From: Bradyrhizobium sp. CCH5-F6 | GTDB taxonomy: Bacteria > Pseudomonadota > Alphaproteobacteria > Rhizobiales > Xanthobacteraceae | DNA length: 48,287 bases | Assembly (NCBI RefSeq): GCF_001556045.1 | Contig: NZ_LSIC01000054.1 | Coordinates: 1 to 48,287, forward strand | Direction: 5' to 3' | Part shown: one piece after another, positions 15,604 to 24,565 of the stretch | Layout: every line of letters starts with the position of its first letter | How positions within the stretch are numbered: the first letter of the stretch is position 1 | Notes under the pieces: generated by a model | The model's database searches: none | Told to the model about the DNA's origin: nothing | The model's input: the letters and a program-made list of their open reading frames with translations, nothing else | Program-made: the position numbers and the translations under genes

Positions 15604-17451
15604 TCACTGAACGTTCAAGACCAGCATCAAGCCGCCGCCGCCGTCCTGCTCGACGTTGTTGTTCGCCGTGTGGTGGGGAATATGGCAGTGCACCAGCCAT
15701 TTGCCGGCTTTGCGGGCGGTCCAGATCACGTCGTACCTTTGGCCGGGACCCACGTTGACGGTATCGGCTTGGTAACGAGCGCTTTCGGAAAGCGTGATGC
15801 CGTCCACCGCGACCACCTGGAATGGTCCGCCGTGCACGTGCATCGGATGGACGAAGTTGTTGTTGGTCCCGATGAATCTCAGCTTTATCGTCTGACCAAT
15901 CTTCATCGGAACGGTGTCGGTAGCCGGATAGGCCTTCCCGTTGATCGTGAAGTAGTTGGGCAGTTCTCCCTCCATCAGCATCGCGGGATAAGTGAGCCAC
16001 TCCCGCTTCAGCCATTCCTGGAGCTGTATCGCATACTCGTGATCCGCCTTGACCTCAGCCGACGGATCCTTCGGTTGGATGATGAGGGCGCCGTACAGGC
16101 CGAGCGCCTGTTGCCGATCGGGGTGGTCGTGGCTGTGATAGAAATAGGTCCCGTGCTGCCCGACCGTGTATTCGTAGCTGTAGGAGCCGCCGGGCGGGAT
16201 CGGTGCCTGCGTGACCTTCGCCGGGCCGTCCATCTCGTTCGGGAGGATCAGTCCGTGCCAATGCACGGTCGTGCTTTCGGGAAGCGTGTTGCGCACGTTT
16301 ATTCTCACACGGTCGCCTTCGGTCAATTCCAGCCGGGGACCGGGTATCTGACGATTGTAGGCATAGGCCTGCACGGTTACGTCGGGAAGGATGTTCCAGC
16401 GGATCACCGACGCTTCGATGTCGAACACCTTGACGCCGTTGTCCAGCCGTGGCTGCAGCACCTGGTCGCCGCGCGCCGTGTTCGGAGCTTCGTAACCGAC
16501 TTGTCGCGGCTTCACCGCCGCCATTTCCCGCATGGCGGCGGCCGGCAGCTCGAAGGTGTTGATCATGCCCGGCGGCATGATCGCACCGTCCACGTCGCGC
16601 GCACTGAGGCTCAGGTTCACGTGGAAGCCCGGCCAGACCATGCCGGACACGAGGAGAAATCCCGTGACGCCCGCCAACGCGGCGAGTTGCGGGACCGTCG
16701 CCTCGCTCTTCAATCCACTCCCGCCATGCTCGCCATGTTGTCGGCCGCCTCCATCGTGCCCGCCGGATCGTTTCGTGCCTGCCGAGCGCCTCTCCGTCAT
16801 GAGCCCGTGCTTGACGCCGGCTCCCGCCATCCAGACGTTGAACGGATATGCTGTCGCAAACCCGACGATGACGCCGAGCGACATCACACCCCAGAACACC
16901 AGTTCGAGAGGGTCCATGGCCCGCATGTCGCGTCCCATCATCAGGAGGCTCATCGTCGGAGCCATGCCCGCCATCATGGAATTCATGCTGATGAATTCCG
17001 GCATGAAGCTCATCTTCACGTTCTGCCAGTACGAGCCGCCCATCATCTTCTTCATGAACAGCGACTGAAAGATGAAGAGGCCGAACGAGAATCCGGCGAG
17101 ATATTCCACGATGAGATCGATCCACATCGGCAACCCAAGCAGCGCGGTCGTGGCTGCGGCCAGGATGATGCCGGTGGCGTCGCCGGCCACGCAGTGGATG
17201 GTGCTGCCTACTCCCTGCTTCCAGAGAGGAGAGGTAAAGCGTTCGTGCTCTCCTGGCCGCGGCTCCTTGTCGGCAAGAACATAGAGCAGCAGCCCGAAAG
17301 GCCCCATGTAGAGCGTGACGAGGACGAACGCCCACTTCATCACCGTGGGCTCGGGGTTTCCCGCAAACTGATCGTAGGCTACATAGGCCGCCGAGCTCAG
17401 CGCGATGGCGAACCAGGCGAGCAGGAAATAATCGTATGGGAAGGCAATCAC
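15604..17451 (-). CDS. DUF4396 membrane domain fused to a multicopper oxidase
   Basis: 615 residues from GTG 17451 (GGAGC eight bases upstream). Residues 1-240 are a DUF4396-type membrane domain with several hydrophobic helices and Met-rich segments (SMNSMMAGMAPTMSLLMMGR). A His/Gly-rich linker follows (GGHDGGGRQHGEHGG), then another hydrophobic helix. The cupredoxin part contains all four copper motifs: VHWHG, YFYHSHDH, HPMHVHG and VHCHIPHH. It would oxidise Cu(I) or organic substrates at the cell envelope. DUF4396 and multicopper oxidase are normally separate genes, so the fusion is notable; both reading-frame halves are intact. It stands beside the copper genes to the right. Confidence 0.88.
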   Translation of the reverse strand: MIAFPYDYFLLAWFAIALSSAAYVAYDQFAGNPEPTVMKWAFVLVTLYMGPFGLLLYVLADKEPRPGEHERFTSPLWKQGVGSTIHCVAGDATGIILAAATTALLGLPMWIDLIVEYLAGFSFGLFIFQSLFMKKMMGGSYWQNVKMSFMPEFISMNSMMAGMAPTMSLLMMGRDMRAMDPLELVFWGVMSLGVIVGFATAYPFNVWMAGAGVKHGLMTERRSAGTKRSGGHDGGGRQHGEHGGSGLKSEATVPQLAALAGVTGFLLVSGMVWPGFHVNLSLSARDVDGAIMPPGMINTFELPAAAMREMAAVKPRQVGYEAPNTARGDQVLQPRLDNGVKVFDIEASVIRWNILPDVTVQAYAYNRQIPGPRLELTEGDRVRINVRNTLPESTTVHWHGLILPNEMDGPAKVTQAPIPPGGSYSYEYTVGQHGTYFYHSHDHPDRQQALGLYGALIIQPKDPSAEVKADHEYAIQLQEWLKREWLTYPAMLMEGELPNYFTINGKAYPATDTVPMKIGQTIKLRFIGTNNNFVHPMHVHGGPFQVVAVDGITLSESARYQADTVNVGPGQRYDVIWTARKAGKWLVHCHIPHHTANNNVEQDGGGGLMLVLNVQ

Positions 17452-17605
17452 AGCTGCTCCGACGGATCGTTTGTCTCGCAACCGTTGCGCGGTGTCATTG
17501 TTCCTGTTCTGATGCCGCTCCGGCAAAGCAGAAACGGCTACCGCCAACTGTAATATTCGCGACCGGCGGACGTCGCAGCGCGCGTCGACTTGCGGCACGG
17601 TGTTG

Positions 17606-18889
17606 ATGTCAAAGGGGGCAGGATTGACCGATCTGCTGCGCGTGTTGATCGAACGGTGGCGCGAGGACCCGGGATCGACCTATCGCACATGGTTCTTGTG
17701 GGACGAGCGGCTCAAGAATTTCCGCTCCATTCGACGCGGGATCGAGCAGGTCGTCGAGGAGATCGAGGCGGGCACGTTCGGCAACGTCTACAAGGGTTCT
17801 TCCCTCGAAACAATCGTCGGGTCGATCGCGGAGCAGAGGCAGATATTCAAAGGGGCCGACCACGCCTTCCTGTGGAAGCCGAAGCTCCGGATACCGGACA
17901 TCTACGAAAACTCCGGCAATCAGCGGGCGTTCGGCAGACTTCTCCATCACTGCTCCTGCTGCAGCACCGAGCAGGAGCTTGTGGACGGAATCGAGACGAT
18001 CGATCGCCTGGCGATCAAGGGTCTCGGACCTGCGGTCGCCAATCTCCTGTACTTTTTGCACCCGACCTTGATGCCACCGTTCAATACGGCCATCGTAAAC
18101 GGCTTCAACGCGGTCACCGGCTCGAAGGTGAAGCTGGGTCGTTGGGATCAGTACCTCGCCATGCGTCGGGGAATCCTGGAGCTGAACCGGAGCTACCGCG
18201 ATCTCCTGTCCAACGACCTCGGCGCAATCGCAGGATTTCTTTTCGATGTCGGCACCGGACGCTTTACCGCGCCTCCCGCGGGCACCAGCGATTCCGCCAA
18301 GGACGCATGGTTGTCCGAGCTGTCGAAGGCCAGGGAATCCGCAAAGCGCCTCGAGGCGCCGATCGCCGTCGCGCGCGAGAACGACCTCACCCACACGGAG
18401 GTTCAAGCCTGGCTCCGGGACTTGGGCCTGGCCCTCGGTTACCGAGTCTGGATCGCCGCCAACGATCGAGGGCGGCCTTACAATGGTGCGACGTTGGCCG
18501 CCGGGTGCATCGATCGTCTTCCGCCGTCGGTCGAGGAAGCTGCCGGCGCGGAGTCGATCCGGCTGATCGACGTTCTCTGGATCGATGCCGCGAGCCGTGT
18601 GACGGCGGCCTTCGAGGTCGAGCATACGACCTCCATCTATTCCGGCATCGTTCGCATGCTAGACCTCGCGTTGAGCAGCGACCTGCATGCGACGGGCGGG
18701 CTGTTTCTGGTGGCTCCCGATGGCAGAGAGAATGAAGTACGCAACCAGCTTCGTCGGCCCGCATTCAGTCGCGTGGCGGACCTCCAGGTCCGATTCTTGC
18801 CTTACGGTGAATTGGAGCGCAACAAGGATGCAATTGCCCGTTTCGGGACGGGAATGAAGGGCATCGAGGCGATCGCCCGCCTGCTCTGA
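17606..18889 (+). CDS. Restriction-endonuclease-like protein (orphan)
   Basis: 427 residues from ATG 17606 (a GTG at 17600 is also possible). The middle has a helix-hairpin-helix-like segment (IKGLGPAVANLLYFLHP). The C-terminal part carries IDVLWIDAASRVTAAFEVEH followed by a helix (IVRMLDLALSSD), which fits a PD-(D/E)XK nuclease core with an E-x-E variant. Proteins of this type are commonly labelled type II restriction endonuclease. No methyltransferase gene is adjacent, so it may be a solitary nuclease. It is divergent from the multicopper oxidase. Confidence 0.65.
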   Translation: MSKGAGLTDLLRVLIERWREDPGSTYRTWFLWDERLKNFRSIRRGIEQVVEEIEAGTFGNVYKGSSLETIVGSIAEQRQIFKGADHAFLWKPKLRIPDIYENSGNQRAFGRLLHHCSCCSTEQELVDGIETIDRLAIKGLGPAVANLLYFLHPTLMPPFNTAIVNGFNAVTGSKVKLGRWDQYLAMRRGILELNRSYRDLLSNDLGAIAGFLFDVGTGRFTAPPAGTSDSAKDAWLSELSKARESAKRLEAPIAVARENDLTHTEVQAWLRDLGLALGYRVWIAANDRGRPYNGATLAAGCIDRLPPSVEEAAGAESIRLIDVLWIDAASRVTAAFEVEHTTSIYSGIVRMLDLALSSDLHATGGLFLVAPDGRENEVRNQLRRPAFSRVADLQVRFLPYGELERNKDAIARFGTGMKGIEAIARLL

Positions 18890-19111
18890 ACGGCGCGGAC
18901 GTAAGGCATCCCGGCGTCCGGCGCGGCTGGTACCAACACAACAGATTCTCGTATCAGCGAGGACGTCCTGAGCTTCGGGCGGTCCGTCGCGAACGGCGAC
19001 AGCCGCGCCGATCGGAAGGTTCGCCGCGTTGCAGCAGCAAGAAGCCGTGCGGGTGCTTGGGAACCTCCGACGGCGGGCCAGCTTAATAACGATGTTTGGA
19101 GAGAACAGCAG

Positions 19112-19408
19112 ATGTCGTCAGAGCAATCCGGGCCCGACATTCGCGATTTCGAGCTGCCTGCAGCCGGTTACGCGGTCCTCGTGACCTGGCCCGAAGTCCG
19201 CGACGGGAAGCACGCACAGGAAGTCTGGTACGTGCACCTCGGCGACCAGCTCGAGGCTGTGAAAGCCGTTCAGGCAGCATGCGGAGCGCTCAACGACGCC
19301 AAGGTCGAGCTTCTTGGAAGCCTTTCGGAGTCCAGGTTGCTCGCGCACGGCGTCCCCGATGGAAACGCGAAGCGGGCTGCCGATTCCTCGATCACATCGT
19401 CGCCTTGA
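19112..19408 (+). CDS. Small hypothetical protein
   Basis: 98 residues from ATG 19112 with GGAGAG about ten bases upstream. It starts MSSEQSGPDIRDFELPAAG and contains VLVTWPEVRDGKHAQEVWYV, an alpha/beta-like composition. No family recognised. The 220 bp before it hold no supported gene. Confidence 0.5.
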   Translation: MSSEQSGPDIRDFELPAAGYAVLVTWPEVRDGKHAQEVWYVHLGDQLEAVKAVQAACGALNDAKVELLGSLSESRLLAHGVPDGNAKRAADSSITSSP

Positions 19409-19506
19409 CGCGAATTCCGATGGCCAGCGACGATGGCCGGCGATTTCGCGCGCGACGGCCGTCTTGGGCGGAGGTACCGGATTCGGTGCTCGCGCATGCT
19501 CGGACG

Positions 19507-21909
19507 TCAGACCCGCACTGTTCGTAGCCGCAGCGCGTTGCCGACCACGCTGACGGACGACAGCGCCATTGCGGCCGCGGCGACGATCGGCGACAGCAAC
19601 AAGCCGAAGGTCGGGTAGAGCAGCCCGGCGGCGATCGGAATGCCGGCCGCGTTGTAGGCGAAGGCAAAGAACAAGTTCTGGCGGATGTTGCGCATCGTTG
19701 CGCGCGACAGTCGCCGCGCCCGTACGATACCCGTGAGATCCCCCTTGAGTAGCGTCACACCGGCACTCTCCATCGCCACGTCCGTTCCGGTCCCCATCGC
19801 GATACCGACTTCGGCGGCCGCCAACGCCGGCGCGTCATTGACGCCATCGCCGGCCATCGCGACTATTCGACCTTGCTCGTGTAGCTTCGCGACGACCGCA
19901 CTCTTCTGGTCGGGCAGAACCTCGGCTTCGACGTCCGCGATACCGAGCCTCCGAGCGACCGCCCGGGCCGTCGTACGGTTGTCGCCCGTCAGCATGATCA
20001 CCCTGACCCCTTCGGCGGCGAGCTCGCGCAGCGCCTCGGGCGTGGACTGCTTCACCGGGTCGGCGATGGCCAAGATGCCGACGAGCGTGCCGTCGACCGC
20101 CATGTTGATGACGGTCGCGCCTTCGCCCCGCTGACGTTCGGCTTCGGATTCGAGGGAGGACGTATCGACGCCTTCCGAGCTCAGGAACGTCGCGTTTCCG
20201 AGGAGCACTTTCTTGCCCTCGACGGTTCCGAGCGCGCCCTTGCCGACCGGCGAGTCGAAGTCCTGCACGTCGGTAGTCGGTATATCGCGCTCCCTGGCTG
20301 CATTAACGATCGCATCCGCCAATGGATGCTCGCTGGCGCGCTCGACGCTGGCGGCGAGCCGAAGCACGTCCGACTCCGAGTACCCGTTCGTCGGGATCAC
20401 CGCGACGACCTTGGGCTTGCCCTCTGTCAACGTGCCGGTCTTGTCGACAACGAGCGTGTCGATTCTCTCCATGCGCTCCAGCGCCTCTGCGTTCTTGATG
20501 AGCACGCCCGCATGTGCTCCGCGTCCGACGCCCACCATGATCGACATCGGTGTCGCGAGGCCGAGCGCGCACGGGCAGGCGATGATGAGAACGCTCACCG
20601 CCGCCACCAGCCCGAAAGCGAAGCGCGGCTCGGGCCCGTAGACGGCCCAGGCGGCGAAGGCTGCGACCGCGACCACGATGACCGCGGGAACGAACCAGCC
20701 GGCGACCTGGTCGGCCAGGCGCTGGATGGGAGCGCGGGACCGCTGCGCCTGCGCGACCATTTGCACGATCTGGGACAGCATCGTGTCGCTACCGACCTTC
20801 TCGGCACGCATGACGAAGCCGCCGGACCGGTTCAGGGTGCCTGCGATGACCTTGCTGCCGACCTCCTTGCTGACCGGCATGGACTCTCCCGTCACCATCG
20901 ACTCGTCGAGCGACGAGCGACCCTCGACGATTTCGCCGTCCACGGGTACTTTTTCGCCGGGTCGGACGCGCAGGCGGTCTTGCGGCTGCAGCACCGCGAT
21001 CTGCACCTCCTCGTCGGCGCCGTCCGCACGGATGCGTCGCGCGGTTTTTGGCGCGAGATCAAGGAGTGCCTTGATCGCCCCGGAGGTCGCCTCGCGCGCG
21101 CGCAATTCGAGCACCTGCCCCAGAAGCACCAGGACCGTGATGACGGCGGCCGCCTCGAAGTAGACCGCGACGGCGCCGTAGTGGCCGCGGAAAGTGGAAG
21201 GAAACGCGGCTGGCAGAACCGTCGCGACGACGCTGTAGACCCAGGCGACGCCGGTACCCATCGCGATCAGGGTGAACATGTTCAGATTGCGCGTCAGCAC
21301 CGACTGCCAACCGCGGACGAAGAACGGCCAGCCGGCCCACAAGACGACCGGCGTCGCGAGAACGAACTGGATCCAGTTGGAGAACGACTGGTCGATCCAG
21401 CGGTGCGCTCCGACCAGGTGAGCGCCCATCTCGAGGATCACCACCGGAACGGAAAGCGCCAGACCCACCCAGAATCGGCGGGTCATATCGATCAGCTCGG
21501 GATTCGGTCCCGCGTCCGCCGTTGCGACTTCCGGTTCGAGCGCCATGCCGCATATCGGACAATTGCCGGGCCCGACCTGCCGGATCTGCGGATGCATCGG
21601 ACAGGTGTAGACCGTACCTTCCGGCATGTCGGTTCGGGCTTCATGCCCCACCTTGCCATGAACGTATCTTGCCGGCTCCTCGGCGAATTTCGTCCTGCAA
21701 CGATCGGAGCAAAAATAGAAGGTCCTTCCGCCGTCCTCGACCTTATGAGAGGCCGTCGCCGGATCCACGACCATTCCGCAGACGGGATCGACCGCGGCAC
21801 CGTGCGCGGGGCCATGGTCATGGTGAACAGGGCGCTCGCGCGAGGTGGAGTGAGAGTGTTCGCAGCAGTTTCCGCGAGCCTTTTCGGAATCTGGGGCATC
21901 CTTAGACAT
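19507..21909 (-). CDS. copA: Copper-translocating P1B-type ATPase
   Basis: 800 residues from ATG 21909 (GGAG six bases upstream; a second ATG at 21921 is less well placed). Order: Cys/His-rich start ([10 protein letters not shown]), YHS domain ([29 protein letters not shown]), heavy-metal-binding domain ([20 protein letters not shown]), then the P-type core. The transport motif is CPC at 445-447, the phosphorylated Asp is Asp489 in DKTGT, and [10 protein letters not shown] closes the hinge. It exports Cu(I) or Ag(I) across the inner membrane. It is divergent from csoR with a CsoR-type operator between them, so it should be copper-induced. Confidence 0.96.
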   Translation of the reverse strand: MSKDAPDSEKARGNCCEHSHSTSRERPVHHDHGPAHGAAVDPVCGMVVDPATASHKVEDGGRTFYFCSDRCRTKFAEEPARYVHGKVGHEARTDMPEGTVYTCPMHPQIRQVGPGNCPICGMALEPEVATADAGPNPELIDMTRRFWVGLALSVPVVILEMGAHLVGAHRWIDQSFSNWIQFVLATPVVLWAGWPFFVRGWQSVLTRNLNMFTLIAMGTGVAWVYSVVATVLPAAFPSTFRGHYGAVAVYFEAAAVITVLVLLGQVLELRAREATSGAIKALLDLAPKTARRIRADGADEEVQIAVLQPQDRLRVRPGEKVPVDGEIVEGRSSLDESMVTGESMPVSKEVGSKVIAGTLNRSGGFVMRAEKVGSDTMLSQIVQMVAQAQRSRAPIQRLADQVAGWFVPAVIVVAVAAFAAWAVYGPEPRFAFGLVAAVSVLIIACPCALGLATPMSIMVGVGRGAHAGVLIKNAEALERMERIDTLVVDKTGTLTEGKPKVVAVIPTNGYSESDVLRLAASVERASEHPLADAIVNAARERDIPTTDVQDFDSPVGKGALGTVEGKKVLLGNATFLSSEGVDTSSLESEAERQRGEGATVINMAVDGTLVGILAIADPVKQSTPEALRELAAEGVRVIMLTGDNRTTARAVARRLGIADVEAEVLPDQKSAVVAKLHEQGRIVAMAGDGVNDAPALAAAEVGIAMGTGTDVAMESAGVTLLKGDLTGIVRARRLSRATMRNIRQNLFFAFAYNAAGIPIAAGLLYPTFGLLLSPIVAAAAMALSSVSVVGNALRLRTVRV

Positions 21910-21934
21910 TATGTGCTCCATCTCTTGCGGAAAG

Positions 21935-21949
21935 TACCCTAGGGGGGTA
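21935..21949. promoter_or_regulatory. CsoR-type operator TACCCTAGGGGGGTA
   Basis: A G/C tract flanked by inverted TACCC/GGGTA arms, in the 50-bp gap between divergent copA and csoR. The pattern closely resembles published operators of CsoR-family copper sensors. Binding by the adjacent CsoR would repress both genes until copper is present. Confidence 0.8.
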
Positions 21950-21959
21950 TATACGGCCC

Positions 21960-22235
21960 ATGAGGACCGACATCAAGGCTTCCTGTCAGAAACGTCTGAA
22001 CCGCATCGAAGGCCAAGTTCGCGGACTCGCGAAGATGGTGGACGAGGACCGGTACTGCATCGACATCGTCACGCAGATTTCGGCGGTCAGAGCCGCGCTC
22101 CGCCGCGTCGAGGAAGAAATCCTCAAGGATCACGTGGCCCATTGCGTGGAACACGCCATTCGTAGCGGGGATAAGGCCGACCAGCGGCGCAAGATCGCGG
22201 AACTGATGGAAGTCGTCGGGCGGGCGGACAGGTGA
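21960..22235 (+). CDS. csoR: CsoR/RcnR-family copper-sensing repressor
   Basis: 91 residues, all helical, with the family start [17 protein letters not shown]. The Cu(I) ligand set Cys33, His58 and Cys62 is present ([19 protein letters not shown]), as in copper-responsive CsoR proteins. Copper binding releases the protein from G/C-tract operators such as the one at 21935-21949. It is divergent from copA. Confidence 0.93.
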   Translation: MRTDIKASCQKRLNRIEGQVRGLAKMVDEDRYCIDIVTQISAVRAALRRVEEEILKDHVAHCVEHAIRSGDKADQRRKIAELMEVVGRADR

Positions 22236-22309
22236 TGAAGGCGGTCACGAATGCTTGACGAGGATCAAAGACGCCGCTCGGAGCAGGACTATGTTATGGA
22301 GGGAAACTG

Positions 22310-22334
22310 TTACCGCGCCGGACCGGTGCGGTAA
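22310..22334. promoter_or_regulatory. Inverted repeat TTACCGC-N11-GCGGTAA
   Basis: Perfect 7-bp arms (22310-22316 and 22328-22334), with an imperfect inner repeat (GCCGG/CCGGT). It lies 30 bp before the start of the Met-rich secreted protein gene. It may be an operator or a 5' leader hairpin. Confidence 0.4.
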
Positions 22335-22363
22335 GCGGGACAAGTATAGGTAGACAAAGCGCG

Positions 22364-22729
22364 ATGCGGCTCGTCCGTACCATTCTGGCATTCGCGATCG
22401 CCGCCTCCTTGGCGTTGCTGCCGGTCGGCGCGTCCGCGGCCGGCTCCGGCGTGATGGCCGACGATGCGCAGTCCGGAATGCAGATGGGCACCTCGGCCGA
22501 CATGTCGATGGACTGTTGCCCGGACGACATGAACGGCGGCCCCTTTCACGCCGCCGGCCATAACTGCAGCATGGGTTTCTGCTGCGCGGGCGGATTCGTC
22601 GCGCTGGGGGACGTCCGAAGCGTCGGTTTCCGCTTCGTCCCCGCGGCGGAGAGTAAAGTCGCCATCCCTGCGGACCAGTTCGTCCCTGTCCGCGGAGGGA
22701 GCCCTCCCTTCCGACCTCCTCGGGTCTGA
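22364..22729 (+). CDS. Secreted Met/Cys/His-rich copper-associated protein
   Basis: 121 residues with a signal peptide (MRLVRTILAFAIAASLALLP, cleavage near ASAAG). The mature part is rich in potential Cu(I) ligands: MQMGTSADMSMDCCPDDMNGG, then HNCSMGFCCAGG, and it ends PPFRPPRV. Composition resembles DUF2946/CopL-like proteins encoded beside copper exporters. It probably binds copper in the periplasm; function inferred. It leads the cluster containing the FixH-like remnant and cusBA. Confidence 0.75.
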   Translation: MRLVRTILAFAIAASLALLPVGASAAGSGVMADDAQSGMQMGTSADMSMDCCPDDMNGGPFHAAGHNCSMGFCCAGGFVALGDVRSVGFRFVPAAESKVAIPADQFVPVRGGSPPFRPPRV

Positions 22730-22833
22730 TCTCACCCAGTTCGACGCGCGTAGCACGTGCCCGCGCGCGATGACGACTGCCCGTGTGCTCTTGCGGAGCC
22801 GCGGTCGAGACAGACCTATTTGAGGAGAACATC

Positions 22834-23047
22834 ATGATTTCCAAATTCAGCAGTGCTGGACATGGCGCCCGATGGGATGGCTGAAATGGAATCCCCAGTG
22901 GCTCCGCTGCCGTCCAAGGAGCCCGGCGTATACGCCTTCAAGACCGATCTTCCGATGGCCGGACGCTATCAGGTCACGCTCTCCGCAAAAGTCCAGGGCG
23001 AGTCCGAGACCGTCAACGGCAAGGTCATCGTCAAGGCCAACAAGTGA
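22834..23047 (+). pseudogene. FixH/YtkA-like gene with internal deletion
   Basis: A good start (GAGGAG, then ATG 22834) encodes MISKFS, but that frame stops after 16 codons. The rest of a FixH/YtkA-like domain continues in another frame from 22853 (VLDMAPDGMAEMESPVAPLP, then GVYAFKTDLPMAGRYQVTLS) to the stop at 23047. Intact homologues have a signal peptide and about 50-60 more residues between these pieces. An internal deletion with loss of frame is the simplest reading; the protein is probably not made in working form. Confidence 0.7.
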
Positions 23048-23131
23048 GCCTGCGGGCGCTCCCAGCGAGCGCCCGGCATCCTCGAACCCATTTCTGATGC
23101 GCGCGCCAGAGGGCGCGCCCTGGTGCACACC

Positions 23132-24565
23132 ATGAAAACCTCGCGCTTGCTTACAATGATTGCGCTCGGCGCCGGAATCGGTCTGGCCGGCTACTGGTCG
23201 GTCGAACGATCTTTCTGGCCCCTTCACCCACACTCGACCGCCGCCTCAGCGGCGGCGGACAAGACGCCGCTGTACTACCGCGACCCCGCGGGGGCCCCCT
23301 TCTGGTCGGCCGTTCCGAAAAAGGATCAGCAGGGACGCGATTACCTGCCGGTCTACGATGAGGACGAGCCCTCGACCGAGTCCGCGAAGCCGAAGCGGCA
23401 ACAGGCGGATTCCTCCCGCAGGATCCTGTACTATCGCAATCCGATGGGCCTGCCGGATACCTCGCCGGTCCCCAAGAAGGACCCGATGGGGATGGACTAC
23501 GTTCCCGTCTACGAAGGGGACGATCAGGAGGACGGGTCGGTCAAGCTCTCGCCCGGCAAGATCCAGAGGACGGGCGTGAAGTCCGAGCCCGTCGAGCGCC
23601 GTTCGATCCGGATCTTGGTCAAGTCGCCCGGTACGATCCAACTGGATGAACGCCGCGTCTCGGTCATCGCAATGCGCGCCGAAAGCTTCGTGCAGAAGGT
23701 CGCCGACGTGACCACCGGTACGCGCGTGAAGGCAGGCCAGCCGCTGATGCAGATCTACAGTTCGGCTGTGGCGTCCGCCGCCGCGGAGTATCTCTCGACG
23801 ATCACTTCCAAGACCACCGGCGGGATTGAGGCCTACGGCCGCGGCTCGCGGCAGCGGCTGATCAATCTCGACGTTCCCGAACAGGTCATCGCGGACATGG
23901 AGAAGTCCCACGTCGCGCCCGTCACCGTGCAATGGTCGGCGCCGCGCGACGGAATCGTGCTTGAACGCAACGCCATCGAAGGCATGAGAGCCAATCCGGG
24001 CGACGTACTGTTCCGGATTGCCGATATCTCGGTGGTCTGGGCCCTGGTCGACGTCGCCGAACGCGATCTTGGCAACATCGCAGTGGGTCAGCCGGTCACG
24101 GTTCGCGCCCGCAGCTATCCGACTCGCACCTTCAGCGGCAGGATCGCCGTCGTCTATCCGCAGGTTAACCGCGAAACTCGGACGGCGCGTGTCCGAATCG
24201 AACTCGCCAACCCGGATGTGGCGCTGCTGCCGGATATGTACGTCGATGCGGACATCGACACCGCGGACTCCAAATCCGTATTGGCGGTCCCTGACAGTTC
24301 GGTGCTCGACACTGGCAGCCGGCAGGCCGTTCTCGTCGACAAGGGCGAAGGACGCTACGAGCCGCGCGAAGTCAAGCTTGGCCGGCGCGGCGGCGGTTAC
24401 ATCGAGGTGCGGGAGGGCCTTGCGGATGGCGAGGCGGTGGTCACCGCGGCCAATTTCTTGATCGATGCCGAAAGCAACCTGAAGGCGGCGCTCAAAGGCT
24501 TCGCGGAGGCTGCGCCCAATCCTTCCGACACCGGCGCCGCCCACTCGACGGGAGAGCACAAATGA
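23132..24565 (+). CDS. cusB: RND periplasmic adaptor subunit (CusB-like)
   Basis: 477 residues from ATG 23132 (a GTG three codons earlier is possible). A membrane anchor is followed by two tandem heavy-metal-binding domains (YYRDPAGAPFWSAVPKKD and YYRNPMGLPDTSPVPKKD, each ending DY-L/V-PVY). The CusB/CzcB adaptor body follows, with barrel-sandwich and beta-barrel segments (VKAGQPLMQIYS, NPGDVLFRIADISVVWALVD). Such adaptors hand metal from the periplasm to the RND pump and the outer-membrane channel. Two metal-binding domains instead of one are uncommon. It overlaps cusA by four bases. Confidence 0.92.
   Translation: MKTSRLLTMIALGAGIGLAGYWSVERSFWPLHPHSTAASAAADKTPLYYRDPAGAPFWSAVPKKDQQGRDYLPVYDEDEPSTESAKPKRQQADSSRRILYYRNPMGLPDTSPVPKKDPMGMDYVPVYEGDDQEDGSVKLSPGKIQRTGVKSEPVERRSIRILVKSPGTIQLDERRVSVIAMRAESFVQKVADVTTGTRVKAGQPLMQIYSSAVASAAAEYLSTITSKTTGGIEAYGRGSRQRLINLDVPEQVIADMEKSHVAPVTVQWSAPRDGIVLERNAIEGMRANPGDVLFRIADISVVWALVDVAERDLGNIAVGQPVTVRARSYPTRTFSGRIAVVYPQVNRETRTARVRIELANPDVALLPDMYVDADIDTADSKSVLAVPDSSVLDTGSRQAVLVDKGEGRYEPREVKLGRRGGGYIEVREGLADGEAVVTAANFLIDAESNLKAALKGFAEAAPNPSDTGAAHSTGEHK

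Noticed and set aside
14863..17553. 896-codon plus-strand frame
   Set aside because: It spans the end of the AAA+/M41 gene and is antisense to the multicopper oxidase; the His/Arg-rich product has no motif.
20326..21942. 538-codon plus-strand frame opposite copA
   Set aside because: High-GC shadow of copA; CopA motifs are intact on the minus strand.
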